DNA of 64,000 nucleotides from Gymnopus androsaceus JB14 (lineage: Eukaryota; Basidiomycota; Agaricomycetes; Agaricales; Omphalotaceae): NCBI GenBank assembly GCA_009733575.1, contig ML769487.1:62001-126000 (forward strand), written 5' to 3'. Every line of letters begins with the position of its first letter. The stretch's first letter is position 1. Shown here in pieces: positions 33,211-44,659 of the stretch. The notes below the pieces were generated by a model that had not been told where the DNA came from, searched no databases, and saw only the letters and a list, made by a program, of their open reading frames with translations. A program made the translations under genes and the position numbers.

Positions 33211-33575
33211 CGCTGATATAGAGGCTCAAGAGGACTCGTCGGGAGTAATTGAGCACGTCTTCAAGAATCAGGAGAAAAGTCAGAACGAGGATATAGCTAT
33301 AGTACAATGATCAACACCTGGCGGTTCTCTCGCTGTTATTTTCACTCGCTTGACTATTCTCATTCTGTTGTGCTTGCGCCATATAATTGCTCAGGATAGT
33401 GTATTATTTTATTGCTTTGGATACAGGCTTTGTAGTGTCTTGTACAGTTATCTGTGAATTAAATATCTATTAGTATGCTTATTCGAGAGGTACTATTGAT
33501 GTAAATACTCATCCTTCTCTGAGGGCGCCTACTACTCATGTCTGTCAGAGTAAGAATCATTTGTGGATGTATTCG
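33211..33575. other. Intergenic
   Basis: About 365 bp between the 7-TM gene and tRNA-Gln. No gene seen. Confidence 0.5.
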
Positions 33576-33680
33576 GGTTCAGTAGTGTAGAGGTTATCAC
33601 CCGGGATTCTGATATTGCAGATTTCGAGAATCCTCCTTTCGGAACTTCCCGTAACCCAGGTTCGAGTCCTGGTTGGACCT
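33576..33680 (+). tRNA. tRNA-Gln(CUG) with an intron
   Basis: The cloverleaf folds by hand. Acceptor stem 33576-33582 pairs with 33673-33679 (two wobble pairs), discriminator T33680. The D arm has the A-box TAGTGTAGAGGTTATCAC. Anticodon stem CGGGA (33602-33606) pairs with TCCCG (33647-33651). The loop TTCTGA...T carries anticodon CTG at 33609-33611. A 33-nt intron (33613-33645) follows position 37. T stem CCAGG/CCTGG encloses TTCGAGT (B-box). Apart from the intron, the loop matches fungal glutamine tRNAs. It reads CAG codons. Confidence 0.9.
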
Positions 33681-33708
33681 TAGATGATGGTGAGTTACTT
33701 GCTCGCAA

Positions 33709-33714
33709 TTTTTT
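33709..33714 (+). terminator. Pol III terminator of tRNA-Gln
   Basis: A run of six T starts 28 nt after the mature tRNA end. Confidence 0.7.
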
Positions 33715-33917
33715 ATGCTTGTGCAACAGTAATGAAGATTTTCATTGTAAGGCATATCCAGTATCTTCTGGGTTGCAAACGAGTCGCAAATGCGTAACAG
33801 CAGCGTGTTGAACGCAATCTGGCGTCTGCAATAAGCGCGCGTGAATCCTATCACAGTCATCTTTGCCACTACTAGATCATCGATTCTCCGACGCGTTTAA
33901 TCTTTCTATTGAGCATC

Positions 33918-35647
33918 ATGCTGGACGACGACGACGTTTATATCGGCTCCTTCATGTTCTGTCGCGAGCATGGCTGCGAACTCTGCCACGAATGTTGTAC
34001 CGACCACCGGTACTGCAATAGCATGCGAATTTCGGACAAGCTTTCTGCAGTGTACCCTGGCCTCGACGTGAATGAAATCAAGGTAAATTCCTCGAACATT
34101 ATTCCTGAACTGCCTTGAAATAATTTATTTTAATCAGTATCACCGGCCACCCATCTCATATGTCTTGAAGAAAGCAGTCGAAACGAAGGAAAGCAAACCC
34201 AAAGAACGCGTATACAAATGCAGAGAACACCATACAATCGATTGTTCGACGTGTTTTGACTGGGAAAAACAGGCTCTGTACAATATGAAGCGTCAAGCTG
34301 ACGCGAGCAACTCGAAAATCGTTCCAGTCGATATTACTAGGGAAGAAAAGTTGAAGCTCTTGCATGCCATGGGAATTGACACCAGCTCTACCACTCTTCT
34401 TTCGGAGAAGGCTATGGAAAGAAATTTCACGGTGCCATAGATGCCTCTCAGTCGTTCGACAACCTCATCGAAAAAGCTCCCTTTGATCCTTTGTCTCTCC
34501 CTCTTTGGTCCAAGCAGACCGCAGGACAAACTTTGCTAGAATTTCTCAAACGAAAAAGCGTAGTCGAGCCATTTGTTCCTACGAAACATCATGTGCAACA
34601 GAGTGCTTTTATAGATGCTCGACAAGCGCTGATGTCGCTCGCCAATGGATTCGACAGTGGCGTTTTCACAGCCATTATACAGGATAAGAGTCAAAGCTAC
34701 GGGATGTGCATTAAAGTATGTCTATCGAGTTTTTTTTTCCCCATACGCTGGCTTCATCGCTTACATCCTGCTGAAGGTCATAGAGGTCCGCACGCTTGGC
34801 AAAACGCCTGTCATGATGCTCATGTACAGTTGCGGAAACCGAGACACCGATATTAGTGCGATTTTTCCTGCCCTCCAGGAGGTCATATTTTCGCAGTCGC
34901 GGGTGGTACAGATTTCCGCCAGTCCAGAAGCGCAGAAACTCCTTCTCACCATCCTCAACCTGAATGCTCAACGACTTGCTTCCAACTACTCTCTCCAGCA
35001 ATCGGGAATCAAGCCTCCCTTCGTCTTGTCGTTCCTGCTCCCTATCACTCCTGTCGACGTCGGAATGTTGGGGTGTGGCTTATGCGGAAAGAAGGCGACG
35101 AGCAGGTGCTCTCAATGCCATAGTGTGCAGTATTGCGGAACGGGTGAGTCAATAGCGCTTATCTTTTTTCACGACCTGTCGCTAAAACGATCCAGTTATA
35201 GAATGCCAGAAGCTGCACTGGAGGGAACACAAACCCGTGTGTAACTCTTCAAAGAACGAAGAATGGGTGGACATCAACTTCAGCATGTTGTCCACAGAGC
35301 TCCATTTCGCCGCAACCACCCTAGCCTCGAACATCCGCCTTGACGATAATGAAAGCATCAAAAATCCACCACCCATTCCTTCGAATATCCACGGAGACGG
35401 CCTATTCCTTATTAAGATGCGAAAAGACATGATTACTCGCGAAGGATCGTCTATCACGATTTGTGATCGTCAGAAGAGCTTCCAAGTATATTTGCATGCA
35501 GGTGTCGATCCGAATGGGTATGCAAAGACAGTGGCACAGATGATACCTAGCGGTAGAGGGAGTGAAATTATTCGCTGGGCAAGGAGAACGGGTGAATCGC
35601 GGCTGACTGTTTGTATCGACAAAATTCCTTCTGATTCTCCTTTGTAA
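33918..35647 (+). CDS. MYND-type zinc finger protein, with an apparent frameshift
   Basis: Exons: 33918-34082, 34138-34715 (contains the frameshift), about 34780-35142 and about 35200-35647; near 520 aa if read through. The N-terminal part has a Cys/His cluster (FCREHGCELCHECCTDHRYC). The C-terminal MYND finger is complete: CGLCGKKATSRCSQCHSVQYC joins ECQKLHWREHKPVC across the last intron. Around 34422-34427 (run AAATTT) one base seems missing: the frame ending MERN must shift to continue with HGAIDASQSFDNLI. Everything after that is well formed. So this is either a very recent pseudogene or a sequence error. Function unknown; MYND fingers are protein-binding modules. The ATG at 33918 is the first in frame. 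Confidence 0.75.
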
Positions 35648-35959
35648 ACCAGAACGATGGACTTTGCCCGTATTTCTAGCGATCCGAGCGCTTACTGCAC
35701 AGGACGAGTGCATGATTTCTTGTCCGTTTGAACTTTAGCTTGTTATCCGTCACCCATGTTTCTTGACACTTCCAGACCTCCACTGTTCTCTGTATGTACC
35801 ATTACTTCCTACGTTAACTCTGATCTCGCGTAGGCCATACTATATATCAAGAAACGAGCGTACTTTACTTATTCGGTACCGTAAATTGCAAAACATATTT
35901 CGAAATTTGGGCAGCTAACTTTGGCCGCCGGTGTGGGTGTAGTTTCATTCTTTAGATTT

Positions 35960-36822
35960 CTAAACAGTCCCAACTGTGGAATTGCTAGTAGAATTACTCC
36001 CAGGAACGAGGACCCAACCGAAAAAACAAGTGCCAAAAAACGCGACGAAGAACCCGGTGCCAGTGATTACAAAGGCTTCCCAAAAATTAACCCCAAGAAA
36101 GGCAGAGATAATCGGATTCAAAAAAAGAGTGGCAAGCATATATTGGTAGAACATGACCTTATGAAAATCATCTTCCGTCATTCCATTGGTAGACGGCTTT
36201 TTGAGTCGAAGCTGGGCTGCCCAACGGAACATATATGCAATTATCGCTCCGCTGATAGTGCCTGAGATTGCCAGCTTCATTTTGAGTGATAAACCGTCAT
36301 TGCAAACAGGGGGACGTCGACGGCGGAAGGTGAGATGGCCCCAGATGTCGTATTGGTGGATCCAGATTGGGGATGCGCGCGCGGATGGCCTGGGGGGTTT
36401 AGCTCGAAGGGGCCCCAATGAAAAAGAATGCGAGGCTTTGACACTGTGCTGAAACAAAGACGGAGGAAAGAGATTTAAAAGGCTCGTTATAGCTGGTCTA
36501 TGAGGAAGGTTGAGTGAAATTAATACCAAGGGGCTGTATTTCGTTGCTCACAGACTTGGGCTTTGACTAAGTATTGTTGCCCGTCGGATTAGGGTTCGCA
36601 TTGCTGGCACTCGTCAGGTCGGTCTACGGAGAAGATCAAGTTGAATATATATGTTAGGTGTTTCGTTACTTACCAAAGGTTGGCCTCCGGCGAAGCATTG
36701 CTGCTTTCCGGATTTGGTTCAAGTGGATCGCTGCTTTCCGTCTCTGTGAGCTCAACAGCTTGCTGCTCAATGTCAGTGCCGTTAACAGTATCGTCGTATG
36801 ATGGAACAGGAGTGTAAGTCAT
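35960..36822 (-). CDS. Small membrane protein, 5' exon joins uncertain
   Basis: The first exon is 36822-36674, starting MTYTPVPSYDDT, acidic and rich in Ser/Glu/Pro, ending at a GTAAGT donor. The long last exon (ending 35960) encodes KLAISGTISGAIIAYMFRWAAQ, a TEDDFHKV linker, FYQYMLATLFLNPIISAFLGV and ITGTGFFVAFFGTCFFGWVL. That makes three hydrophobic segments and a short NSTSNST tail. I cannot find a middle exon that joins the two without a stop: the piece after the acceptor near 36625 runs into TAG. The gene may therefore be damaged or spliced in a way I missed. Its relative lies at 37154-37958. Confidence 0.5.
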
Positions 36823-37153
36823 GGTGGTTATGCAGAAAAGATTTCGGTTCGATTTTAAATCGATTTTGAAAAAGGGGCTGTCTCACAGCCTTGTGGATCG
36901 AAAGGTGTTAAACTGGCTAAAGTATGGGCCATCACTCCATGGTCAAAGCGTTACATACTTACCTTATTAGGTACCTGTGCATCTCTAGATCCGATTGATT
37001 TCGAACTCGACAGTTAAACTTACGTACATGGTTAAAGGCTTTCATTGTAATATGGGACTCGATTATACTACATGGGAAGACATAAACCTCAGGTTTAAGG
37101 AGCCTGCTCCTTGTACATGTCCATTGGACCTAGGCGGCCATAGCTCAGGATTC
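36823..37153. other. Intergenic
   Basis: About 330 bp between the two related membrane-protein genes. No gene seen. Confidence 0.5.
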
Positions 37154-37958
37154 CTAATCCAAGCTAAAAATAATATCCCAAAGAACACAACCAAGATCCC
37201 AAGCAGCAGAGCCCAGCAAAGCCACCTCCAAACTAACCCCAAGGAATACCCCGACTAATGAATTGAAGATAACAGTGGACACCAGATATTGGAAGAGCCA
37301 TATCTTGATGAAGATCATTCTCCGACTGAACACTGGCAGTGGGATTGTGTCCCGCTGTCTTTTTTGGCTCCTTGTTGGACGCCCCAATGCATTAACCATG
37401 CAATTATTACCCCGCTGATTGCGCCTGAGATTGCCATCTCCATTTGAGTGAGAACCACTATGGGATGCGGTAGAATGTTGGCGGCAGGTGGCATATCAGG
37501 AGATGTCGTATTGTGAATGGAGTATGAAGATGGTTCTACCGTTCCTACGTGGAGTGACTCAAATAGGGCACCCACGAGGAAGAGTACAAGGCTTTGATAT
37601 AATATAGCAAAAGGTGATTTAAACGGTTCAAAATAATTCGGTCTACGAAGAAGAAGATTAGATAAAGGTATAAAGGCTCCCGGTAAGCGTCATTACTCAC
37701 CGAACTGGACACATCGTTGTTATCCGTATTTGGATTGTCGGTGATCTCCAGCTCTGGGATGCTCTGAAGGATGGTCATAGGTTATACGTGTGTTAGATAT
37801 CATTACTCACTAGCTCGGTTGAAAGTGAAGGATCACCGCTTTCCGAATTCGGTTTGTCGCTGCTCTCCGTTTCATTGAGTTCAACCGCTTGCTGCTCGAT
37901 ATCTGATATCGTTAGCAGTGTCATCGTATGAGGAAAGGGGAGTGTACAAGTAAGTCAT
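37154..37958 (-). pseudogene. Degenerate paralogue of the neighbouring small membrane protein
   Basis: The first exon starts MTYLYTPLSSYDDTAND and continues, after one extra base, as IEQQAVELNETESSD, closely matching the neighbour's EQQAVELTETESSD. The distal part has MEMAISGAISGVIIAWLMHW and, in another frame, IWLFQYLVSTVIFNSLVGVFLGV. These correspond to the neighbour's two membrane segments. At least two frame breaks (near 37906 and near 37380) mean it cannot make the full protein as read. Tandem duplication followed by decay is the simplest reading. Confidence 0.6.
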
Positions 37959-38358
37959 AGTATGCGTTATTGAAGAATACTATCTGGCCACTTGACCTTT
38001 AAATCAACGTTCAAGAAAGCGCAGCCTCATAGCCACTTATTTTGTCCTTGTCCTTCCTCACGAGGACAAAAGGTGTTAAAATTTGACGGTCACAGGTCAC
38101 CCTTGAATCGAATGATGAAATGACACAGGTCCTCAGCAATATATGAATATGTAGTTAGAATTTGTATGCAAGCGACACAGCAAATAAGTATTGAATCTTG
38201 ACGGCATGGGAAAGAAACCTCGAGGAGCCCCGATAATGCACTTGAAAGTAAGAGTGGAAGGATATTGACATTGGCAACACCTCCAAGCTAAGTATCACGA
38301 GAAACAACTACTGCTCCCTTAAATTTTCGCTACTAGTAGAGCCCACTATTGCGTCGTC
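37959..38358. other. Intergenic
   Basis: About 400 bp of AT-rich sequence. No gene or RNA seen. Confidence 0.5.
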
Positions 38359-38500
38359 TAGTGTTGCCGCGGCTCGGCTAGCCGGTAGCCGGCTCGTTAA
38401 GCTGCAGCTCAGGAAATCAGCCGGCTCTTGAGCTGACAAAGCCGACTGTCCAGCTGATGGCTTGGCTGCGGAGCCGGCTCACGCCGGCTCCACCGCCATA
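38359..38500. repeat. Subterminal cluster of AGCCGGCT-type palindromes
   Basis: GCCGGCT or close variants occur at least five times in about 140 bp, with TTAAGCTGCAGCTC and CTTGAGCTGAC in between. The region can fold in several ways and is the most GC-rich stretch of the neighbourhood. Confidence 0.7.
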
Positions 38501-38920
38501 ATCGAAATGATGTGGCTCGCTATCCATGCTGTGGGCAGATAGCGATAGCAAATAGCGCCGGTATTATATAATATCCGAATAAGGTGGGACGCACATGGCA
38601 AGTGCATGTGGCATCCGGATAGTTGGTCCGGCCAACGTACTTCGAGTCTGTACTTTAGTCAATAGTAGTATAATGTCGCAAATAGTTCTGCTCACTGTAC
38701 AAGAATTCTTGAGCTTATTTTTGAGCTTACTAGTTGACCCCTGGACTCAATGCAAATGTTTAAGTGACCTGTGCACAAGCCTCCTAGTCGATGGCAAGTG
38801 CATGGTGAGTGCCATGTGTCAGATGCATGTGATGCACGTGTCAGCTTTTCGTAGGAGTACCATCCGTTCACAGCATTTAGTTCTCTTCTTTCTGAGCTAC
38901 ATCTGCATCCATTTTCCCTG
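38501..38920. other. 5' leader of the transposon gene
   Basis: About 420 bp without a supported gene. It probably carries the promoter and 5' UTR of the gene starting at 38921. Confidence 0.4.
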
Positions 38921-41900
38921 ATGTCCAATCCTATCACTACTACCCCAGACAACACTGAGAGCACTACTCAATTTGTGTTCTACCAGTACCCATCTGCTGA
39001 CACCTTTGCTGCTGATCATAATCATGCAGATGTTCCTGATCCTCCTGCTAAACGAAAACCTGGGCGGCCAAAAGGCTCAAAAGTGATTGTTGAGTGTGAT
39101 CCATCAGTTTCCAAGTCTGACAAAGATTCTGGAACTGTAAAACGTCACATTGGTCGCCCTAAAGGTTCTGGATATAAGCAGAAGGCTTTAAGGGAGTCCA
39201 TGAAGCAGATGGAGGGTGCCAATCCATCTCCAGATGAGCCTGTTGGTTTAGTAAGTATTGAATATGTTCAATATCCTAATGCACTAATGATATCTTGATA
39301 ATCAAAGGTTGTTCCAGGTACAAGTGCAAATCCTGCAACTTGGGATGAGCTTATGACCTACAGGCCATCAGCCCAGAGACATTCCTCATCAGATACCAAT
39401 CCTGTGGTAACAGATCCTCAGCCTGCCTCAGGCTCTGGTACTATGCCATTGAGTAGATTTACCTTACAAACTGGCCCTGAGCCTAGCTATGGTGAACAAA
39501 TCACTGCACCATCTGAGTCTGCACAGCACTTTGCTATTTCAAGGGATCATTCCACATCAGATACCAATCTTGTGGTAACAAATCCTCAGCCTGCCTCAGG
39601 CTCTAGTACTATGCCATTGAGTACAACTATCTTACAAAGGAATCCTTCATTATTTGAGCCTAGCTCTGGTGAAAAAATCACTTCACCATTTGAGTCTCAT
39701 ACTTTCCTTCAACGTGCACAGCACTTTGCTTCTTCAGGGGATGCTGAGCATTATCCCCGGACCTCTGAGTCTTTATCAGTATCATCATACATACCAAATG
39801 TTGATGATGTTCCAGAATCTTTATCATCTCTTGTGGATATTATAGATGATGATGATACTTCTGAGGAGCAAATTGACTCTTTGATGATGGCTGAAGGACT
39901 TGGAAATGATGATATGGGTGAAGGGGACTTTGAAGAACATGGAAATGAGTTTCAGGACAAATTTAATGATCCTGTTGGAACTCTTGACCAGGGTGAACAA
40001 GAGGATCTGGTGGCTTCAGCTGCTCAATCTCAGAAACCCAAGAGAGTAACAAACTCTTATCCTACTTGGTTTAAGGATCTTTTGACAAGTATTCTGGCTC
40101 AGTTGAAAGAGGACCGTGCTAGTATTACCGGTCAGTCTCGACTAAAAGTAGCTGGTACCTTTTGGTTTCCAATAAAATCCATTTGGTACATCCTACAGAA
40201 GCCTCACATCTGTCCCACTGACCTTTTTGTCCCTCAGTTTTTTGTTTGGGATCCAGAAAGCTTTCTTCCAAAAAACACTGGCATTGGATGTCCTGAGTGT
40301 AATGAAAAACTCCATAGAAATGGTGTTTTGAACCGTCCACGGCGCATTGTGGACATTGACTGCTCTTTTTGGATAATTGGATACAATTATCGGTGTAGAT
40401 CATGTCAGAAATCTTTTCAAAGTTGGGATCACCGTATTTTAGTCAAGCTTCCACCTGCTCTTGCAGCTGAATTTCCAGCTCATCTTACTTGGCGAAGTGG
40501 GCTCTCATTGCGTGCACTGGGAATTTTGCGATCATGCATTCAGAATGGGATGGGTGCTCATCAAGTTGCTGCAATGTTCCGAGTCCAACACCTATTACGA
40601 TATGATGAGCTTCATCATCAATATCTACAAACCATTGTTTCACAGCTGGATAGACCTGGTCAGCGCTATGAGCCCTTTCTCCCCTTCGATGATACATCCG
40701 ATAAGGGCTTTCATGGATTTGTTCCCAGTGGACAATGGCTTAGAGATGTTTATGACAGTCTCATTGAGTCTCACAAGAATAGCTTCAATCAGCATACAGC
40801 TATGCTAACTGGGAGAATCTGTGCCATTGATCATAGTCATAAGGTATGTTTTTAATTGTAATTGCAAGTAAAATCATTCAACTGAGATATGCATAATTGA
40901 GCTTGCTAAACATATTGTCAAAGTTGATGGTACTCCTATTTTCACTGCTTTACTTACTGTCACAAATGACAAAGGTGAAATACGAGTATGCAACTTTGTT
41001 GCTACCAAATCCCATTCCCAATTTACAGATTCATTAAAACGGATGCGGGAATCACTTGAACTATATGGCCATGAGCAACCTCAGGTATTCTATACTGACA
41101 ACATGGCTGATAAGGCAATGTTAGAGGAGTGTTTTCCCTCATTACTTGAGAGTGTTAATCCTGTTGAAAAGTACTCCCAACTTCCTCTATTCAAAATTCC
41201 AGCAGAAGTCTCTGTTCATACTCTTGATTTGAGTTCTGCAATGGACAATGCTCTTCAGGCAATTATGAGTGATCTCCCAGTATTAGGGGGGTACCTAGTA
41301 GTGGGATTTGATTCTGAGTGGAATGTTGATGTATCAGGAGATGGTCGAGTTAGAGGAAGAGGACCAACAGCAGTGATTCAAATTGCTCTACAAGATAAAA
41401 TTCTAATTCTGAAGGTAGAATTAAGATATCTCCAAGTGAATTTGTATGCTGATTTTTTTTTTTAATAAACACTTTTTAGATTGGAGAGCAGCTGGCTTCA
41501 CGTAATCTTCCTCAACAGCTGCTGATGTTTCTCCGGGAATCTCGTATTCTGAAGGCTGGAAGAGGTGTTAATGGTGATCTACGCCATCTGGAAACAGTAT
41601 CTGGTCAAGGTCCATTTTCTGGTGGATTGGAACTTGGTGCCTTTGCAAAACAACGTTTCCTCATCTCAGATGCACGAATGTCACTTAGTGATCTAACTGC
41701 AGCAATATTGGGACAATGTCTACCAAAAAACCGCTCAGAGCGCATCAGTTCAAACTGGGGAGATAGTGAGCTGAGCTCTGCTCAAATCAGTTATGCTGCA
41801 AATGATGCCTATGCTGGTCTTCTGCTGTTCAATAAAATCAACTCTATTCCTATTCCAGAGCCAATTACCCCTTCTACTCCACCCCAAACACCAGTCATTC

Positions 41901-42905
41901 TTCTCAGTGATGACAACAAAAAAGTTATTGCACGTGGTATCCTATCATCATCCCAGAATGGCTCCCGGACTCTGGATGGCATCAAAATTACATCCCGGCA
42001 TGCCATTATCCAAGTGACTGAAGTTATTATTCCTGGGGCAATTCTGAAGATACATAGAAACTGCACACTGAATGACTTTGGGCAAGTCCCATTTGATGTA
42101 GTTTGTCTTCAAAGTCATCTCAGGCTGGGTTCTACTCCTCTTCCCACATTGCCATCTGCTCCTCATCTTCAAATGCTAGTAATATTGCTCAGCCTTCTAA
42201 TACTTCCACTCAGACTCTGCTTGAAAATGAGGATACTGAAGTTTCTGACTCAGAAGCATTGGGTATTCTTATTCAATCTTCATTAACAGCCCCAGGTGGA
42301 TCTTTGGCTGAGTCAGAAGCTGAGACAGCAGAACAGGATGAGGAAAGTACAAACTTAGGACACACAACCCTAGGTCCTCAAAATCTTGACTTAATGTTGT
42401 TCAGCCACATTATTCGAAGTCGGGTATTGAAGGACCCTTTCCATGTCTTCAACATGATATACATTTCACGTACTCATGCTTTACGGATCCCTTTTGCACA
42501 GGCTCTTCATGATGCTATGTTCATTCCTCACCCAGAAGACAAACATTGTGTCTCTATATGGCTGCAGACAAAGGGTCTAAATTGGGATACCATGCTTCAG
42601 TTTAAATCTCGTTGGATCTGGAAACATGTTCGTAGAACTATTCCGCCACCGGAGCTTCTCTATCCAGCAATCCATGATGTTTTTCTCAAATATGGTCCAC
42701 TCAGAGATGCAAAAACAAATTTGCCTCTATTCAGTGCATCAACCTGGAAAACTACAAAGAACATCCTGGAGCTTATCCGAAATGGTTATTTATCAGATCC
42801 CCCAGGCATACCATTGTATTACTGCATTGGCTTAGATTACCGTGCAGGAGGTCTACGAGTTTGGCGTTGCATCCGTGGCACCAATATGACTGAAGGTGGT
42901 GTTCA
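38921..42905 (+). pseudogene. Transposase-like protein: AT-hooks, zinc ribbon, DDE-like core with inserted DEDDy 3'-5' exonuclease; truncated
   Basis: Exons 38921-39250, 39308-40843, 40902-41414 and 41480 to the break; about 1265 codons remain. Two AT-hooks (KRKPGRPKGSK, KRHIGRPKGSG; residues 44-54 and 74-84) should bind AT-rich DNA. Then comes a low-complexity region with a repeated SSDTNPVVTDPQPASGS-type block. A zinc ribbon follows (GCPEC...YRCRSC near residue 436). RNase H-like core: AIDHSHK (about 618) and QVFYTDN (about 688). A WRN-type exonuclease follows, with VGFDSEWN (DxE, about 757), RGVNGDLRH (NxD, about 823) and SYAANDAYAG (YxxxD, about 897). The C-terminal part ends RCIRGTNMTEGGVH, the likely third acidic site. 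Lesions: a frame break near 42121, and loss of the 3' end, where the last codons are LTR sequence. Confidence 0.7.
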
Positions 42906-43179
42906 TTGTACCTATATACCATAGCTACAAGGCCCTACATTCTCACCAGTTCTCGGTGCTCTCGGGCACGTTTTGTTCCTTGCTACTCAACGTTACTACC
43001 ATTTAATTAGCCATATATACGTATAGGACTCTGTACATAGAAAAAGGAGTATTGTATCGACTTACAGAAGATACAACTTCCCCGACTCCTAATATACCTT
43101 CTTTATCTCGCAAACAAGCTCGATTGACCCTCTCAAACCCGAAGCACGTTCACGTCTACGCACGCGAGCAAGCTTTACA
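42906..43179 (+). repeat. Left LTR, lacking about its first 43 bp
   Basis: It matches the right LTR from TTGTACC (46797) to the end. The TGTCGCG start and the palindrome found in the right LTR are absent here, because the junction with the transposon gene falls inside the LTR. Confidence 0.85.
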
Positions 43180-43265
43180 ACTGGAGCCCACCGCGAGGGG
43201 GTAATCCAGTTTTGTTTGCAAAAACACCCCGTTAATCCAAAACGCCTCGACCGCGTCGAGAAGGC

Positions 43266-44174
43266 TTGCGATCGGGTCGTCTCTCACCCGAAACCCAAGA
43301 ACTCCTCACTGGAATCCAGTCTGCAGAGTTAACCTTTGCAACATCAGATCTTTTTGAAGCGGTTCCCGACGACGAGGCTACTCACAATAGTTTATCGCTA
43401 TTGGAACCAGAAACACCTCCTAGTCCCCTTACTCCCACTCCTCCAGATACTCCCTCACACCCAGCTCCTAGTCCCGGAGCTAGTCCATATAACGGGCCGA
43501 GTCCACGGTCTGCTCACATACCAAATCCCAATCCAGTTCCCACTCCAGCTCCAAATCCGACTCCTGCTTCCACTCCGATGGCTGCTATACACCCTCTTCC
43601 AGCTCGAAACGAGCGCTCAGCTCCTAAATGGGACTCCGAGTTTGAAGAACAACTCCCAACGTTCTTCGAGGAGTTCGAGGCAGTTGCTACAACTGCTGGT
43701 ATCAATAACGACGATACGGCGATGAAGAAGGGGGTCCTCCGTTACACAGACCAACAGTCGATGCGGTTTTGGAGGACCCTACCTACCTACGAGGATGCCA
43801 CGAAAACGTGGACCGAGTTCAAGGACGAGGTCTTGGTCCACTATCCCGGTGCGTTGAAAGATGCGGAATCGACAATGGAGGACCTGAGAAAGGTCGTTAG
43901 CGAGTACGCCGGTTCAGGAGTTACGAACAGCAAAGAACTGCTGACTTACCATCGTGACTTCTCAATCGTTGCCAAATCCCTTTTGACCAACGGAATACTT
44001 TCCGGGGTCCAAGTCGCCAGCATCTATACCGAGGCGTTCTCCGAAACGATTCGTAATCGCCTAGATACACGACTCCAGGTGAAATACCCCAGAAACCCAA
44101 AGGACAAGCGTATACACTTACCGAGTTGCGCGAAGCCACCGACTATCTCCTTTCCGATGCATCAACCACAGTAA
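43266..44174 (+). pseudogene. Gag of the LTR element (damaged)
   Basis: A 302-codon frame without a 5' ATG. The N-terminal third is a Pro/Thr/Asn-rich linker with tandem PNP/PTP words. The rest is a retrotransposon Gag domain (APKWDSEFEEQLPTFFEEFE, FWRTLPTYEDATKTW, DFSIVAKSLLTNGILSG). After KDKR the frame breaks; YTLTELREATDYLLSDAST continues it in another frame. A damaged zinc knuckle follows near 44400 (NKCFWDNC), then a frame with DLSEWVSKGCVERDENGFVQL (44440-44660), which in intact relatives is continuous with Gag. Confidence 0.7.
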
Positions 44175-44659
44175 AACCCGGAAATTTTAGTACAGGGGAC
44201 CGTTCCAAGGTCCCCTGTATCCTCTATAACTGCATCAGTAGCTCCTAAGGTCGAATCAACGGAGTCGAAGCTGGACCAGTTGTCCCAAGTGGTCGCTTCG
44301 TTGACCCAACTAATGACCCAGATGGTCAAAGGTGGCGAAAGCAGCCCATCTTCATCCGGTAGCGGTTTCCATCCTCCAAAGCTGAATCGGTCGAACAAGT
44401 GCTTTTGGGATAACTGCAATAGCACGAAGGTTTGATAACTGTGCTGACCTATCGGAATGGGTTAGCAAAGGTTGCGTGGAACGAGACGAGAATGGATTTG
44501 TACAGTTGAAAGGTGGCCAACGTCTCCCTCGTATTCAACGATATATGGAGGGTACGTTGAAACAACGCTTCGAACGCTATTTCGAAGACCATCCGTCCGA
44601 GAAGTCCTGGCTGTTGGAATCACCCCAGGTTACAACGGGACCGTTGGCGGGAGTCGACT

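Larger units (their letters stand above)
38359..42905 (+). mobile_element. Truncated DNA transposon with GC-rich subterminal repeats
   Basis: The left end is taken at TAGTGTTGCC (38359), followed to about 38500 by many copies of the palindromic word AGCCGGCT and relatives. A terminal YARNG word and such repeats are familiar from hAT-like ends, but the encoded protein is not a standard hAT transposase, so no superfamily is assigned. The right end has been lost: the coding region stops at a junction with an LTR element at 42905/42906. Confidence 0.55.
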
